From NCBI RefSeq assembly GCF_022429645.1, contig NZ_CP092480.1, positions 337,501 to 401,500 on the forward strand: a stretch of DNA of 64,000 nucleotides. The letters are read 5' to 3'. This document shows, in pieces, positions 1 through 8,033 of the stretch (positions are counted from its first letter, which is position 1; each line of letters begins with the position of its first letter). The notes below the pieces were generated by a model, which worked only from the letters and a program-made list of their open reading frames with translations, was not told the DNA's origin and did not search any database. The position numbers were made by a program, and so were the translations under genes. The DNA is from Lutibacter sp. A80 (GTDB lineage Bacteria > Bacteroidota > Bacteroidia > Flavobacteriales > Flavobacteriaceae).

Positions 1-182
1 AAGTTTCTTTTGATGAAATACTTAAAAATGTTGAATATAGAGATCATATTGATTCTACTAGAGAAGATTCTCCTTTAGTTAAAGCAGAGGATGCAATTGA
101 AATAGATAATTCTAACCTTGGTTTAGAGGAACAATTTTATAAAATTCACCAAATGGTACAAGAAAAATTAACTAGCCTTTAA
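1..182 (+). CDS. cmk: Cytidylate kinase, C-terminal fragment
   Basis: This is the last 59 codons of a gene entering from the left edge. The translation carries the late cytidylate kinase signature: an Arg-Asp followed by a DSTR, SPL and A-DAIEIDNS pattern, which in the family forms part of the nucleotide-binding lid and core. The enzyme phosphorylates CMP and dCMP in the cytosol for pyrimidine nucleotide supply. Its TAA at 180-182 lies in a TTAA that also supplies the stop codon of the convergent queE gene, so the two genes overlap by four bases and share no terminator. The N-terminal P-loop lies outside the window. The identification rests on this tail only but the pattern is distinctive. 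Confidence 0.85.
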   Translation, partial: VSFDEILKNVEYRDHIDSTREDSPLVKAEDAIEIDNSNLGLEEQFYKIHQMVQEKLTSL

Positions 183-811
183 GGTATGTTTAAGTATTTA
201 TGCGTTTGTAAAGATATTTTCCATTTAGGATATTTCATTACAAAATCAACTATTAAAGGCATCATTTTTTCTCTCTTACTCCACTCAGGTTGTAAATAGA
301 GTTCACAAGCTTTATTAACTTTTGCAGCTTGCTCTTCTGCAAATTTAAAATCGTGTTTGTTAGATACAATAACTTTCAGTTCATGAGCTTCTTTATAAAT
401 ACCTTCTAGAGGAAGTTTTGTTTTTTTAGGAGATAAACAAATCCAATCCCAACTTCCAGATAGTGGATATGCACCTGAAGTTTCAATATGCGTTTTAATG
501 TTTTTAGACTGTAATTCAGAAGTAATATAATCTAAGCTCCACATTAATGGTTCACCTCCAGTAATAACAACTGTATTTGCATATTTTTTAGCATTTGCAA
601 TAATTTTATCTGTGCTTGTTGGTGGATGTAAACTTGCATTCCAACTTTCTTTAACATCGCACCAATGACAACCAACATCACAACCACCAATTCTAATAAA
701 ATACGCTGCTTTTCCAGTATGAAAACCTTCACCTTGGATTGTATAAAATTCTTCCATTAAAGGTAACATTTTACCCGAATTTATTTGTTGTTGTGTTTCT
801 TCATTTATCAT
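179..811 (-). CDS. queE: 7-carboxy-7-deazaguanine synthase (radical SAM)
   Basis: QueE makes 7-carboxy-7-deazaguanine from 6-carboxytetrahydropterin, an early step to preQ0 and queuosine in tRNA. The 210-residue protein has the radical SAM cluster motif Cys44-x3-Cys48-x2-Cys51, an EEFYTIQGEG opening and a GGEPLMW SAM-binding GGE motif near residue 85. Length fits the short QueE type. The ATG at 811 is only four bases from a TATATTTG -7 box (816-823), so the message is probably leaderless. It is convergent with cmk. No other queuosine gene lies in the window, so it stands alone here. Confidence 0.93.
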   Translation of the reverse strand: MINEETQQQINSGKMLPLMEEFYTIQGEGFHTGKAAYFIRIGGCDVGCHWCDVKESWNASLHPPTSTDKIIANAKKYANTVVITGGEPLMWSLDYITSELQSKNIKTHIETSGAYPLSGSWDWICLSPKKTKLPLEGIYKEAHELKVIVSNKHDFKFAEEQAAKVNKACELYLQPEWSKREKMMPLIVDFVMKYPKWKISLQTHKYLNIP

Positions 812-815
812 GCTG

Positions 816-823
816 CAAATATA
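816..823 (-). promoter_or_regulatory. -7 promoter element of queE
   Basis: TATATTTG on the minus strand matches the Bacteroidota -7 consensus TAnnTTTG. The box ends four bases before the queE ATG, which predicts a transcript starting at or very near the start codon. No clear -33 TTTG was seen at the usual 17-23 base distance. Confidence 0.5.
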
Positions 824-915
824 GACATAAACACGAACAATAAATAAATAGAATATAATTTCTGTTGAAATTTTTAATTTGAGTTTTAAATCTTATTTTT
901 ATCGAAATTTTTAAG

Positions 916-2418
916 ATGGAAAGAAAAGAAGCTTTTATTAATCAGATTTCAGAGGGATATGCTACTAAAGGTGATTATATTACTTTTGGTTCAGCAATAT
1001 TGGATGGTGAAACAATTAAAGATGCCTTTGTAAAAGTACCCTTAAAAACATTAAATAGACACGGGCTTATTGCAGGAGCAACCGGAACAGGTAAAACAAA
1101 GTCGTTACAAGTAATGGCTGAGAATTTATCAGAAAAAGGAGTTCCAGTGCTTTTAATGGATATAAAAGGTGATTTAAGTGGATTGGCAAAGGCAAGTTCT
1201 GGTCATAAAAAAATTGATGAAAGGCACGCTGCAATTGGATTGCCTTTTGAAGCTAAAAATTTTCCTGTTGAAGTATTATCAATTTCAGAACAGGAAGGAG
1301 TTAGATTGAGAGCAACTATTTCGGAATTTGGACCTGTTTTATTATCAAGAATTTTAGACTTAACAGAAACACAAAGTGGAATAGTTTCAATTATTTTTAA
1401 ATACTGTGATGATAATAAATTACCTTTATTAGATTTAAAAGATTTAAAAAAAATATTACAATATGTAACTGCTGAAGGTAAAGAAGAAATACAAGCTGAA
1501 TACGGAAGAATTTCAACAGCAAGTACAGGTGCAATTTTAAGAAAAATAGTAGAAATTGAACAACAAGGTGGTGATTTGTTTTTTGGAGAACGTTCTTTTG
1601 ATGTAAAAGACTTAGTAAGAACAAATGCTGAAGGAAAAGGGATAATATCAATATTGCGTTTAACAGATATTCAAGATAAACCAAAATTGTTTTCTACTTT
1701 TATGTTACAATTGTTAGCAGAAGTGTATTCAACATTTCCGGAGCAAGGAGATAGTGGGAAACCTGAATTGGTAATTTTTATTGATGAAGCTCATTTAATT
1801 TTTGATGAAGCTTCAAAAGCATTATTATCTCAAATAGAAAGTATTGTTAAATTAATTCGTTCTAAAGGAATTGGATTGTTTTTTGTTACGCAAAATCCAA
1901 AAGATGTTCCAGAAGATGTGCTAGCGCAGTTAGGGTTAAAAGTTCAACATGCTTTAAGAGCATTTACCGCAAAAGATAGAAAGGCAATAAAATTAGCAGC
2001 TGAAAATTATCCAGATTCTGAATATTATGATGTTGATGAGACTTTAACTCAATTAGGTATTGGGGAAGCTTTTGTTTCAGTATTAAATGAAAAAGGTATT
2101 CCTACACCATTAGCAGCTACAATGATGCGTGCTCCAATGAGTAGAATGGATGTGCTAACGGATAAAGAGTTGAAGCAATTGATTGATACTTCTAGGCTAT
2201 ATTATAAATATAATGAAACTATTGATAGAGAAAGTGCTTATGAAATTTTAAATGAAAAAATAGAGGCAATTAATAAAAAAGAAGCGATTGAAATAAAAAA
2301 TAAAAAAGCTTCAAAATCGTCAAAAAGTAAAAGTAAACAAATGAATCCTATTTTAAAAGTTGTAACAAGTGCAACATTTATTAGAGGGGTTTTAGGAATA
2401 TTAAAACGCGTTATATAG
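916..2418 (+). CDS. HerA-like ATPase (DUF853 family)
   Basis: A 500-residue cytosolic P-loop ATPase of the HerA/FtsK-like group formerly called DUF853. Walker A is GATGTGKT at residues 54-61 and Walker B is LVIFIDEAH with the acidic pair at Asp290-Glu291; a sensor-like FFVTQNP follows. These single-gene bacterial homologues have the HerA helicase core but no NurA nuclease partner, and their job is not settled. The C-terminal ~50 residues are rich in Lys and Ser, with a hydrophobic end. No nuclease or defence gene is adjacent, so a standalone role is more likely than an anti-phage module. A lipoprotein gene follows after 56 bases that contain a 12-bp palindrome. Confidence 0.88.
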   Translation: MERKEAFINQISEGYATKGDYITFGSAILDGETIKDAFVKVPLKTLNRHGLIAGATGTGKTKSLQVMAENLSEKGVPVLLMDIKGDLSGLAKASSGHKKIDERHAAIGLPFEAKNFPVEVLSISEQEGVRLRATISEFGPVLLSRILDLTETQSGIVSIIFKYCDDNKLPLLDLKDLKKILQYVTAEGKEEIQAEYGRISTASTGAILRKIVEIEQQGGDLFFGERSFDVKDLVRTNAEGKGIISILRLTDIQDKPKLFSTFMLQLLAEVYSTFPEQGDSGKPELVIFIDEAHLIFDEASKALLSQIESIVKLIRSKGIGLFFVTQNPKDVPEDVLAQLGLKVQHALRAFTAKDRKAIKLAAENYPDSEYYDVDETLTQLGIGEAFVSVLNEKGIPTPLAATMMRAPMSRMDVLTDKELKQLIDTSRLYYKYNETIDRESAYEILNEKIEAINKKEAIEIKNKKASKSSKSKSKQMNPILKVVTSATFIRGVLGILKRVI

Positions 2419-2432
2419 TTCTACTAAAAAAG

Positions 2433-2444
2433 AACGTTAACGTT
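2433..2444. repeat. Perfect 12-bp palindrome AACGTTAACGTT
   Basis: A perfect palindrome lies between the HerA-like gene and the lipoprotein gene, followed at once by the near-palindrome TTATATAAATTATATAA. It could be an operator for the lipoprotein gene or a chance AT-rich repeat; nothing else in the window repeats it that I noticed. Confidence 0.3.
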
Positions 2445-2474
2445 ATATAAATTATATAAAATTGTAATTAAATT

Positions 2475-3044
2475 ATGTCATTGTTAAAAAATTGTTTTAT
2501 AGTATTAATATCATTAATATTTATTCAATGTGGGAAAAAAAATGAATTTCTAATTGAAAAAGGGAATGTAGGTTCTTTAAATAGGCAAACTACTATTTTA
2601 GATTTAAGGACAATTTTTAAGACAGATTCTATAGCATCAAATTCTCCAGAAGAAAATGAATCTTCAGAGGATAAAATATTTTCTCTTGATAAAGAAGAAT
2701 ATGTTATTTTTTCTAAAGAAGGAAAAAAGTTACTTGAAATAGTTCCTTCTAATCAAAATGATTCTTTATCAAAAATAAGAAGTATTCAAATTTTTGATTC
2801 AAACTATTTTACAGAAAAAGGAATTTCATTAAAATCAACTTTTAAAGATATAAATGAAAACTATATGATAGATAAAGTAGAAACTACTTTAACATCTGCA
2901 ACACTATTTATAGATGAATTAAATGCAACTATTTCAATAGACAAAAAAGAGCTAGGATTGAATACGTTTAGTAGAGAAGAAGTAACTATAGATCAAATTC
3001 CAGATATAGCAAAAATTAAATACTTTACTATTTGGTTTAACTAA
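2475..3044 (+). CDS. Hypothetical lipoprotein
   Basis: A 189-residue protein of no family I recognise. The first 19 residues form a lipoprotein signal ending in IFIQC, with Cys19 as the expected lipidated residue and GKKNEF after it. The rest is charged and looks mostly beta, with an acidic Ser/Glu stretch near residues 55-65. It sits 56 bases after the HerA-like gene on the same strand and is closed by a strong terminator, so the two may be co-transcribed, though the palindrome between them leaves room for a separate promoter. Expected location is the periplasmic face of a membrane or the cell surface. Confidence 0.7.
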   Translation: MSLLKNCFIVLISLIFIQCGKKNEFLIEKGNVGSLNRQTTILDLRTIFKTDSIASNSPEENESSEDKIFSLDKEEYVIFSKEGKKLLEIVPSNQNDSLSKIRSIQIFDSNYFTEKGISLKSTFKDINENYMIDKVETTLTSATLFIDELNATISIDKKELGLNTFSREEVTIDQIPDIAKIKYFTIWFN

Positions 3045-3130
3045 TTTCAATAAAATAATGAACAGTTTATTGAAACTTGGTTTTAAATTAAATGTTCTTT
3101 AGGTAATTTAAACTCTAAATACTAGTCATA

Positions 3131-3166
3131 AAAAAAATCTGAACAATATTGTTCAGATTTTTTTAT
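3131..3166. terminator. Bidirectional terminator
   Basis: A perfect 24-base palindrome (3136-3159, AATCTGAACAAT and its complement) is bordered by an A-run on the left and a T-run on the right, so it can end transcription from both sides: the lipoprotein gene on the plus strand and the DUF1573 gene on the minus strand. Confidence 0.85.
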
Positions 3167-3216
3167 TTTAATAATTTGTTACTAATAGAATAACAAATTA
3201 TAATTTTTAAGAATTT

Positions 3217-3666
3217 CTATTTTATAGAAACACTAGATTTTTCTTTAACTACGTTAGATTCAGGTTTTAATACAATTCCTTTAATACGAACTCTTTTTGT
3301 AGGTTCTGTAGCATTAGAAAAAATTGTAATTGTTTTATTAAAACCTCCAATTCTATTAGTTGCATATTTTACTTCAATTTCACCAGTTTTACCAGGCATA
3401 ATTGGATCTTTTGGTTTTGTTGGAACCGTACAACCACAACTTGATTGAATTCTTGAGATTATTAAAGGAGATTTTCCTGTGTTTGTAAATTTAAAAGCAC
3501 GAACACCATCAGCGTTTTGTTCAATTTTTCCATAATCTATCACTTCTTGTTCAAATTCAAATGCTGGTGCATTTGGGTCAACTTTAGTTCCGTTAGTGTT
3601 TGTTTCTTGTGCATTTATAGAAAATGCTGCAAATCCTATAAATAATAGTGTTATAAATTTTTTCAT
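3217..3666 (-). CDS. DUF1573 domain protein, exported
   Basis: A 149-residue exported protein with a signal peptide (cleavage probably after SINA, near residue 19) and one DUF1573 domain at about residues 35-135. This Ig-like fold, common in Bacteroidota, is recognised by the pattern F-x-F-x-x-x-x-IDYGKI, FKFTNTGKSPLII, SSCGCTVP and NRIGGFNKTITI. The CGC pair is typical of the family. Its molecular role is not known. It is a single-gene unit: a near-consensus -7 box TAACTTTA lies at 3685-3692 on the minus strand, and the terminator at 3131-3166 closes it. Confidence 0.88.
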   Translation of the reverse strand: MKKFITLLFIGFAAFSINAQETNTNGTKVDPNAPAFEFEQEVIDYGKIEQNADGVRAFKFTNTGKSPLIISRIQSSCGCTVPTKPKDPIMPGKTGEIEVKYATNRIGGFNKTITIFSNATEPTKRVRIKGIVLKPESNVVKEKSSVSIK

Positions 3667-3740
3667 AATTTAAATTTAAGATTGTAAAGTTAGTTATTTT
3701 TTTAAGCTTTCAAAATATTTTATGTTAAGGCTTATAATTG

Positions 3741-3748
3741 TACATTTG
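3741..3748 (+). promoter_or_regulatory. -7 promoter element of valS
   Basis: TACATTTG matches TAnnTTTG and lies 29 bases before the valS ATG at 3778. No good -33 box was seen. Confidence 0.5.
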
Positions 3749-3777
3749 CATTCTGTATTACAAATATTAGACCAAAA

Positions 3778-6405
3778 ATGAGTTTAGCAACAAAATATAA
3801 TCCAAAAGACATAGAGGATAAGTGGTATAACTACTGGATGAATAACAATTATTTTTATTCTACTCCAAATGAAAAAGAACCTTACACAATTGTAATTCCT
3901 CCTCCAAATGTTACAGGAGTTTTACATATGGGACATATGTTAAATAACACCATTCAAGATGTTTTAATTAGACGAGCACGATTAAAAGGTAAAAATGCTT
4001 GTTGGGTACCTGGAACTGATCACGCATCAATTGCTACAGAAGCAAAAGTTGTTGCTAAATTAAAAGAGCAAGGCATAAATAAAAGTGATTTAACACGTGA
4101 TGAGTTTTTAAAACATGCTTGGGAATGGACAGATGAACATGGTGGTATTATTTTAGAACAATTAAAAAAGTTAGGAGCTTCTTGTGATTGGAAACGTACA
4201 AAGTTTACAATGGATAATGACCTAAGTGAAGCCGTAACAAAAGTTTTTATAGATTTATATAATAAAGGATTAATTTACCGTGGTTATAGAATGGTAAATT
4301 GGGATCCTTCAGCAAAAACAACTTTATCTGATGAGGAAGTTATTTTTGAAGAAAAACAAGGGAATCTTTATTATGTAAATTATAAAATTGAAGGTAGTGA
4401 TGATGTTTTAACTATTGCAACTACACGTCCTGAAACAATTTTAGGAGATACTGCAATTTGTATAAATCCAGCAGATGAACGTTTTAGACATTTAAAAGGT
4501 AAAAAAGCAATAGTTCCTATAGTTGGAAGAGTAATTCCTATTATTGAAGATTCTTATGTAGATTTAGAGTTTGGAACAGGTTGTTTAAAAGTTACACCTG
4601 CACACGATCCAAATGATAAAATTTTAGGTGAAAAGCATAATTTAGAAGTAATCGATATTTTTAACGATGATGCTACACTTAATTCTTTTGGTTTACATTA
4701 TGAAGGTAAAGATCGTTTTGTAGTTCAAAAAGAAATAGCTAAAGAATTAGAAGACTTAGGTTGTTTGGTAAAAGTTGAAAAACATTTACATAAAGTAGGT
4801 ACTTCAGAAAGAACTAAAGTTGTAATAGAACCAAAAATTTCAGCACAATGGTTTTTAAAAATGGATACCATTGTTAAACCAGCTTTAAATGCTGTTTTAG
4901 AAGATGAAGAAATTAAGTTCTTTCCTAAACATTATAATAATACTTATCGCCATTGGTTAGAAAATATTAGAGATTGGAATATATCTCGTCAATTATGGTG
5001 GGGACATCAAATTCCTGCTTATTTTTATGGAGATGGTGTTGAAGATTTTGTAATTGCTGAAACTATTGAAGAAGCTGTGAAATTAGCTTCAGAAAAAGTA
5101 GGGAAGGAGTTTACAATTGAAGATTTAACACAAGATCCAGATGCTTTAGATACTTGGTTTTCTTCTTGGTTATGGCCAATTTCTGTTTTTGATGGTATTA
5201 ATAATCCTGACAATAAAGAAATAAATTATTACTATCCAACAAACGATTTAGTAACAGGACCAGATATTATTTTCTTTTGGGTCGCTCGTATGATTTTTGC
5301 AGGATATGAATTTAGAGAGGAAAAACCTTTTACAAATGTATATTTTACAGGAATTGTAAGAGATGCACAACGTAGAAAAATGTCTAAATCCTTAGGGAAT
5401 TCACCAGATCCTATTGAATTGATGGAAAAATACGGTGCCGATGGTGTTCGTGTTGGAATGTTGTTGTGTTCTGCTGCAGGAAACGATTTATTATTTGATG
5501 AAGAATTATGTGCACAAGGAAGAAATTTTTCAAACAAAATATGGAATGCTTTTCGTTTAATTAAAGGTTGGGAAGTTTCTACAACTATAGCGCAACCACA
5601 ATCCGCTAAAATTGCTATTGAGTGGTATCAAGCTAAATTTCAACAAACGTTATTAGATATTGAAAAATCTTTTGATCAATATAGAATTAGCGAAGCTTTA
5701 ATGAGTATTTACAAGTTAATTTGGGATGATTTTTCTTCTTGGTTTTTAGAAATGGTAAAACCAGCATACCAACAACCAATTGATGCAAAAACATTGGAAA
5801 GTGTAATTTCATTTTTAGAAGATAATTTAAAAATATTACATCCATTTATGCCATTTTTAACAGAAGAAATTTGGCAACATATTTCAGAAAGAACTCCTGA
5901 AGAAGCATTAATTATAGCAGAATATCCTAAATTAGTTGAAGTAAATGAAAAATTAATCAACGATTTTAAAATAGCTTCTGAAGTTATTTCAGGAATTAGA
6001 AATATTAGAAAAGATAAAAACATTTCTTTTAAAGATCAAATTGAATTTTCAGTATTAAATAATGATAATGTATCTTCAGATTTTGATAAAGTAATAGAAA
6101 AACTAGGTAATTTATCAGCAATTAATTATGTAACTGAAAAAGTTGATGGAGCATTAAGTTTTAGAGTAAAATCTAACGAATATTTTATTCCGATGGGTGA
6201 TGCAATTGATGTTGAAGCTGAAAAGGCGAAGTTAGAAGAAGAATTAAAATATACTGAAGGTTTCTTAAAATCTGTTCAAAAGAAATTAAGTAACGAGCGT
6301 TTTGTAAACAATGCTCCAGAAAAAGTGATTGCTATTGAACGTCAAAAAGAAGCAGATGCTTTATCTAAAATTGAAACTATAAAGACTAGTTTAAATAGTT
6401 TGTAA
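3778..6405 (+). CDS. valS: Valine--tRNA ligase
   Basis: A complete 875-residue class I aminoacyl-tRNA synthetase that charges tRNA-Val in the cytosol. The HIGH motif is HMGH at residues 50-53 within [14 protein letters not shown], the usual ValRS form, and KMSKS is at 534-538. The editing (CP1) domain is marked by [13 protein letters not shown] and [15 protein letters not shown]. The last ~65 residues form the coiled-coil arm typical of ValRS, with the hydrophilic [16 protein letters not shown] helix. Length fits the family. It is transcribed alone from the -7 box at 3741 and ended by the hairpin at 6445-6479. Confidence 0.98.
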   Translation: MSLATKYNPKDIEDKWYNYWMNNNYFYSTPNEKEPYTIVIPPPNVTGVLHMGHMLNNTIQDVLIRRARLKGKNACWVPGTDHASIATEAKVVAKLKEQGINKSDLTRDEFLKHAWEWTDEHGGIILEQLKKLGASCDWKRTKFTMDNDLSEAVTKVFIDLYNKGLIYRGYRMVNWDPSAKTTLSDEEVIFEEKQGNLYYVNYKIEGSDDVLTIATTRPETILGDTAICINPADERFRHLKGKKAIVPIVGRVIPIIEDSYVDLEFGTGCLKVTPAHDPNDKILGEKHNLEVIDIFNDDATLNSFGLHYEGKDRFVVQKEIAKELEDLGCLVKVEKHLHKVGTSERTKVVIEPKISAQWFLKMDTIVKPALNAVLEDEEIKFFPKHYNNTYRHWLENIRDWNISRQLWWGHQIPAYFYGDGVEDFVIAETIEEAVKLASEKVGKEFTIEDLTQDPDALDTWFSSWLWPISVFDGINNPDNKEINYYYPTNDLVTGPDIIFFWVARMIFAGYEFREEKPFTNVYFTGIVRDAQRRKMSKSLGNSPDPIELMEKYGADGVRVGMLLCSAAGNDLLFDEELCAQGRNFSNKIWNAFRLIKGWEVSTTIAQPQSAKIAIEWYQAKFQQTLLDIEKSFDQYRISEALMSIYKLIWDDFSSWFLEMVKPAYQQPIDAKTLESVISFLEDNLKILHPFMPFLTEEIWQHISERTPEEALIIAEYPKLVEVNEKLINDFKIASEVISGIRNIRKDKNISFKDQIEFSVLNNDNVSSDFDKVIEKLGNLSAINYVTEKVDGALSFRVKSNEYFIPMGDAIDVEAEKAKLEEELKYTEGFLKSVQKKLSNERFVNNAPEKVIAIERQKEADALSKIETIKTSLNSL

Positions 6406-6444
6406 AAAATGGTACACTAGCTATGGCTGGCAAATGTACTTTAG

Positions 6445-6479
6445 AAAAGAGATTCCAATTTATTGGAATCTCTTTTTGT
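6445..6479 (+). terminator. Terminator after valS
   Basis: A 15-base stem AAAAGAGATTCCAAT (6445-6459) pairs with 6462-6476 and runs into a T-rich tail. It lies 40 bases after the valS stop. Confidence 0.85.
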
Positions 6480-6506
6480 TTTATATTTTTTTTGTTTAAA
6501 ATTCAA

Positions 6507-6514
6507 TATATTTG
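6507..6514 (+). promoter_or_regulatory. -7 promoter element of the NlpC/P60 gene
   Basis: TATATTTG fits TAnnTTTG, 46 bases before the ATG at 6561. Confidence 0.45.
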
Positions 6515-6560
6515 AGCAAGTAAACACTTCTTAATTTTTAATTTAACCTTAAAATAAAAC

Positions 6561-7721
6561 ATGAAATATTTAAAATATATTTTAGTATTGGTACTTTTTT
6601 ATTCTTGTCAATCAAATCAAAGTTCCATAACTACATTTCAAAATTTAAACGACAGTATAAAAAATAAATATGCTCCAGATAAAAGAGTTGCTATTTATGA
6701 CGTTTCATATAAAAAAGCAGGAACTAATTTAATATTAGAAGGAGAAACAGATAATCCATTAGCTATTGAAGGTCTAAAAAGTAGTTTAACAGCTAAAGGA
6801 ATAACATTTATAGATAGTGTTTCAATTTTACCAGAGTCAACTGTTGGAGAATATACGTATGCATTGGCAAATAATTCAGCTGCTAACTTAAGAGGTAAAG
6901 GAAAACACTCAGCAGAATTGGTTACCCAAGTTATTTTAGGAACAGAATTAAAAGTTTTAAAAAATGAAGGATCATTTTCGTTAGTACAAACTCCAGAAAA
7001 ATATATTGCTTGGGTAGATAATGGTGGAATTGCATTTTTTACAAAAGATCAATTAAATAAATGGAATGAATCTGAACTTATAATTTATACAAAAACTACA
7101 GGTAATTCTTATCAAGATTCTGATTTCAAAATTATTTTAACAGATATGGTTCTTGGAGGAAAAGTTAAATTAATTGAAGAATTAACAACTAGTTTTAAAG
7201 TCGAATTTCCTGATGGTAGAATTGGTTTTATTAAAAAAGACGAAGCCGAAAAATATAAGCAATGGTTAATTCATTTAAAACCATCTAAAGAATTAGTAGA
7301 GCGTTATGCTAAAAGTCTGTTAGGTTCGCCATATTTATGGGGAGGAACTTCAACAAAGGCAATGGATTGTAGTGGTTTTGTAAAAACTGTGTATTTAATG
7401 AATGGTTTTGTAACTCCAAGAGATGCTTCGCAACAAATTTTAAAAGGTGAAATTGTTGATAAAAATTTAGAGTTAGAAGGTTTAGAAAAGGGAGATTTAA
7501 TGTTTTTTGGTACTAAAGCAACAGCTGATAAAAAACAGCGAGTTACTCATGTAGGTATTTGGTTAGGGAATGGGAAACAAGAATTTATTCATTCTTCAAG
7601 AAGAGTGCGTTTAAATTCTATGAACCCTGAATCTGAAGCTTATGATACTTGGTGTGGAGAGCATTATTTAGGAAGCAGAAGGTATTTAGATGTTGAAAGT
7701 AAAGAATTAATAAAACTTTAA
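6561..7721 (+). CDS. NlpC/P60 (C40) peptidoglycan peptidase, lipoprotein
   Basis: A 386-residue exported cell-wall hydrolase. The N-terminus is a lipoprotein signal with FYSC, Cys16. Two bacterial SH3-like regions (about residues 115-155 and 170-225) precede the catalytic NlpC/P60 domain at about 245-380. The catalytic Cys270 lies in AMDCSGF, His330 in RVTHVGIWLG and a third polar residue is likely His344. This is the dipeptidyl-peptidase VI-like layout (SH3-SH3-NlpC), which cuts gamma-D-Glu to diamino-acid bonds in muropeptides. Such enzymes often act in peptidoglycan recycling or turnover. It has its own -7 box and a terminator at 7819-7857. Confidence 0.93.
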   Translation: MKYLKYILVLVLFYSCQSNQSSITTFQNLNDSIKNKYAPDKRVAIYDVSYKKAGTNLILEGETDNPLAIEGLKSSLTAKGITFIDSVSILPESTVGEYTYALANNSAANLRGKGKHSAELVTQVILGTELKVLKNEGSFSLVQTPEKYIAWVDNGGIAFFTKDQLNKWNESELIIYTKTTGNSYQDSDFKIILTDMVLGGKVKLIEELTTSFKVEFPDGRIGFIKKDEAEKYKQWLIHLKPSKELVERYAKSLLGSPYLWGGTSTKAMDCSGFVKTVYLMNGFVTPRDASQQILKGEIVDKNLELEGLEKGDLMFFGTKATADKKQRVTHVGIWLGNGKQEFIHSSRRVRLNSMNPESEAYDTWCGEHYLGSRRYLDVESKELIKL

Positions 7722-8033
7722 AAAAAGAGAATTAATTAAATATAATTTTTAACAAAATTTTAGCAGGAAAAAGTTGAATAATTTTAAAATCTTTGAATTA
7801 AAAGATTAAAATCTACTTAAAAAACGAATTTCAATAGATTGAAGTTCGTTTTTTTTTATTAAAACTTTATTTTTATTGATTAATATTAGGTTTTTTTAGT
7901 TTTATGATGATGATAATTTATGAATTTATTAAAAATAATGCGACATGTTTATTCTTATAAAATATGGCGCAACTATCTTTTGTTAAGAGCATCTTATTAA
8001 TAATCAATTAATCATTAACTAAATCTTTTTTAA
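7722..8033. other. 312-bp intergenic region before susC
   Basis: It holds the terminator of the NlpC/P60 gene (7819-7857) and then a ~175-base AT-rich leader of the susC gene. At 7974-7982 TATCTTTTG resembles a -7 box with one extra T, about 50 bases before the ATG. No reading frame of note, no sigma/anti-sigma gene and no clear operator were seen. Confidence 0.6.
7819..7857 (+). terminator. Terminator after the NlpC/P60 gene
   Basis: AAAACGAATTTCAA (left arm, ending 7834) pairs with TTGAAGTTCGTTTT (from 7839) with one G-U pair, followed by a run of T. It lies about 100 bases after the stop. Confidence 0.8.

Noticed and set aside
544-732. Minus-strand frame of 62 codons inside queE
   Set aside because: Lies fully within queE on the same strand in another frame, with low-complexity hydrophobic content; a shadow.
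1397-1684. Minus-strand frame of 95 codons in the HerA-like gene
   Set aside because: Leu/Phe-rich translation opposite a well supported gene, with no motif; a by-product of AT-rich codon use.
916-2418. HerA-like ATPase as part of an anti-phage system
   Set aside because: HerA-type ATPases in defence pair with a nuclease or SIR2/DUF4297 gene; here the neighbours are queE and a small lipoprotein, and the sequence fits the standalone DUF853 group.
5025-6023. Three minus-strand frames inside valS
   Set aside because: They lie opposite conserved valS sequence and show no family pattern or promoter.
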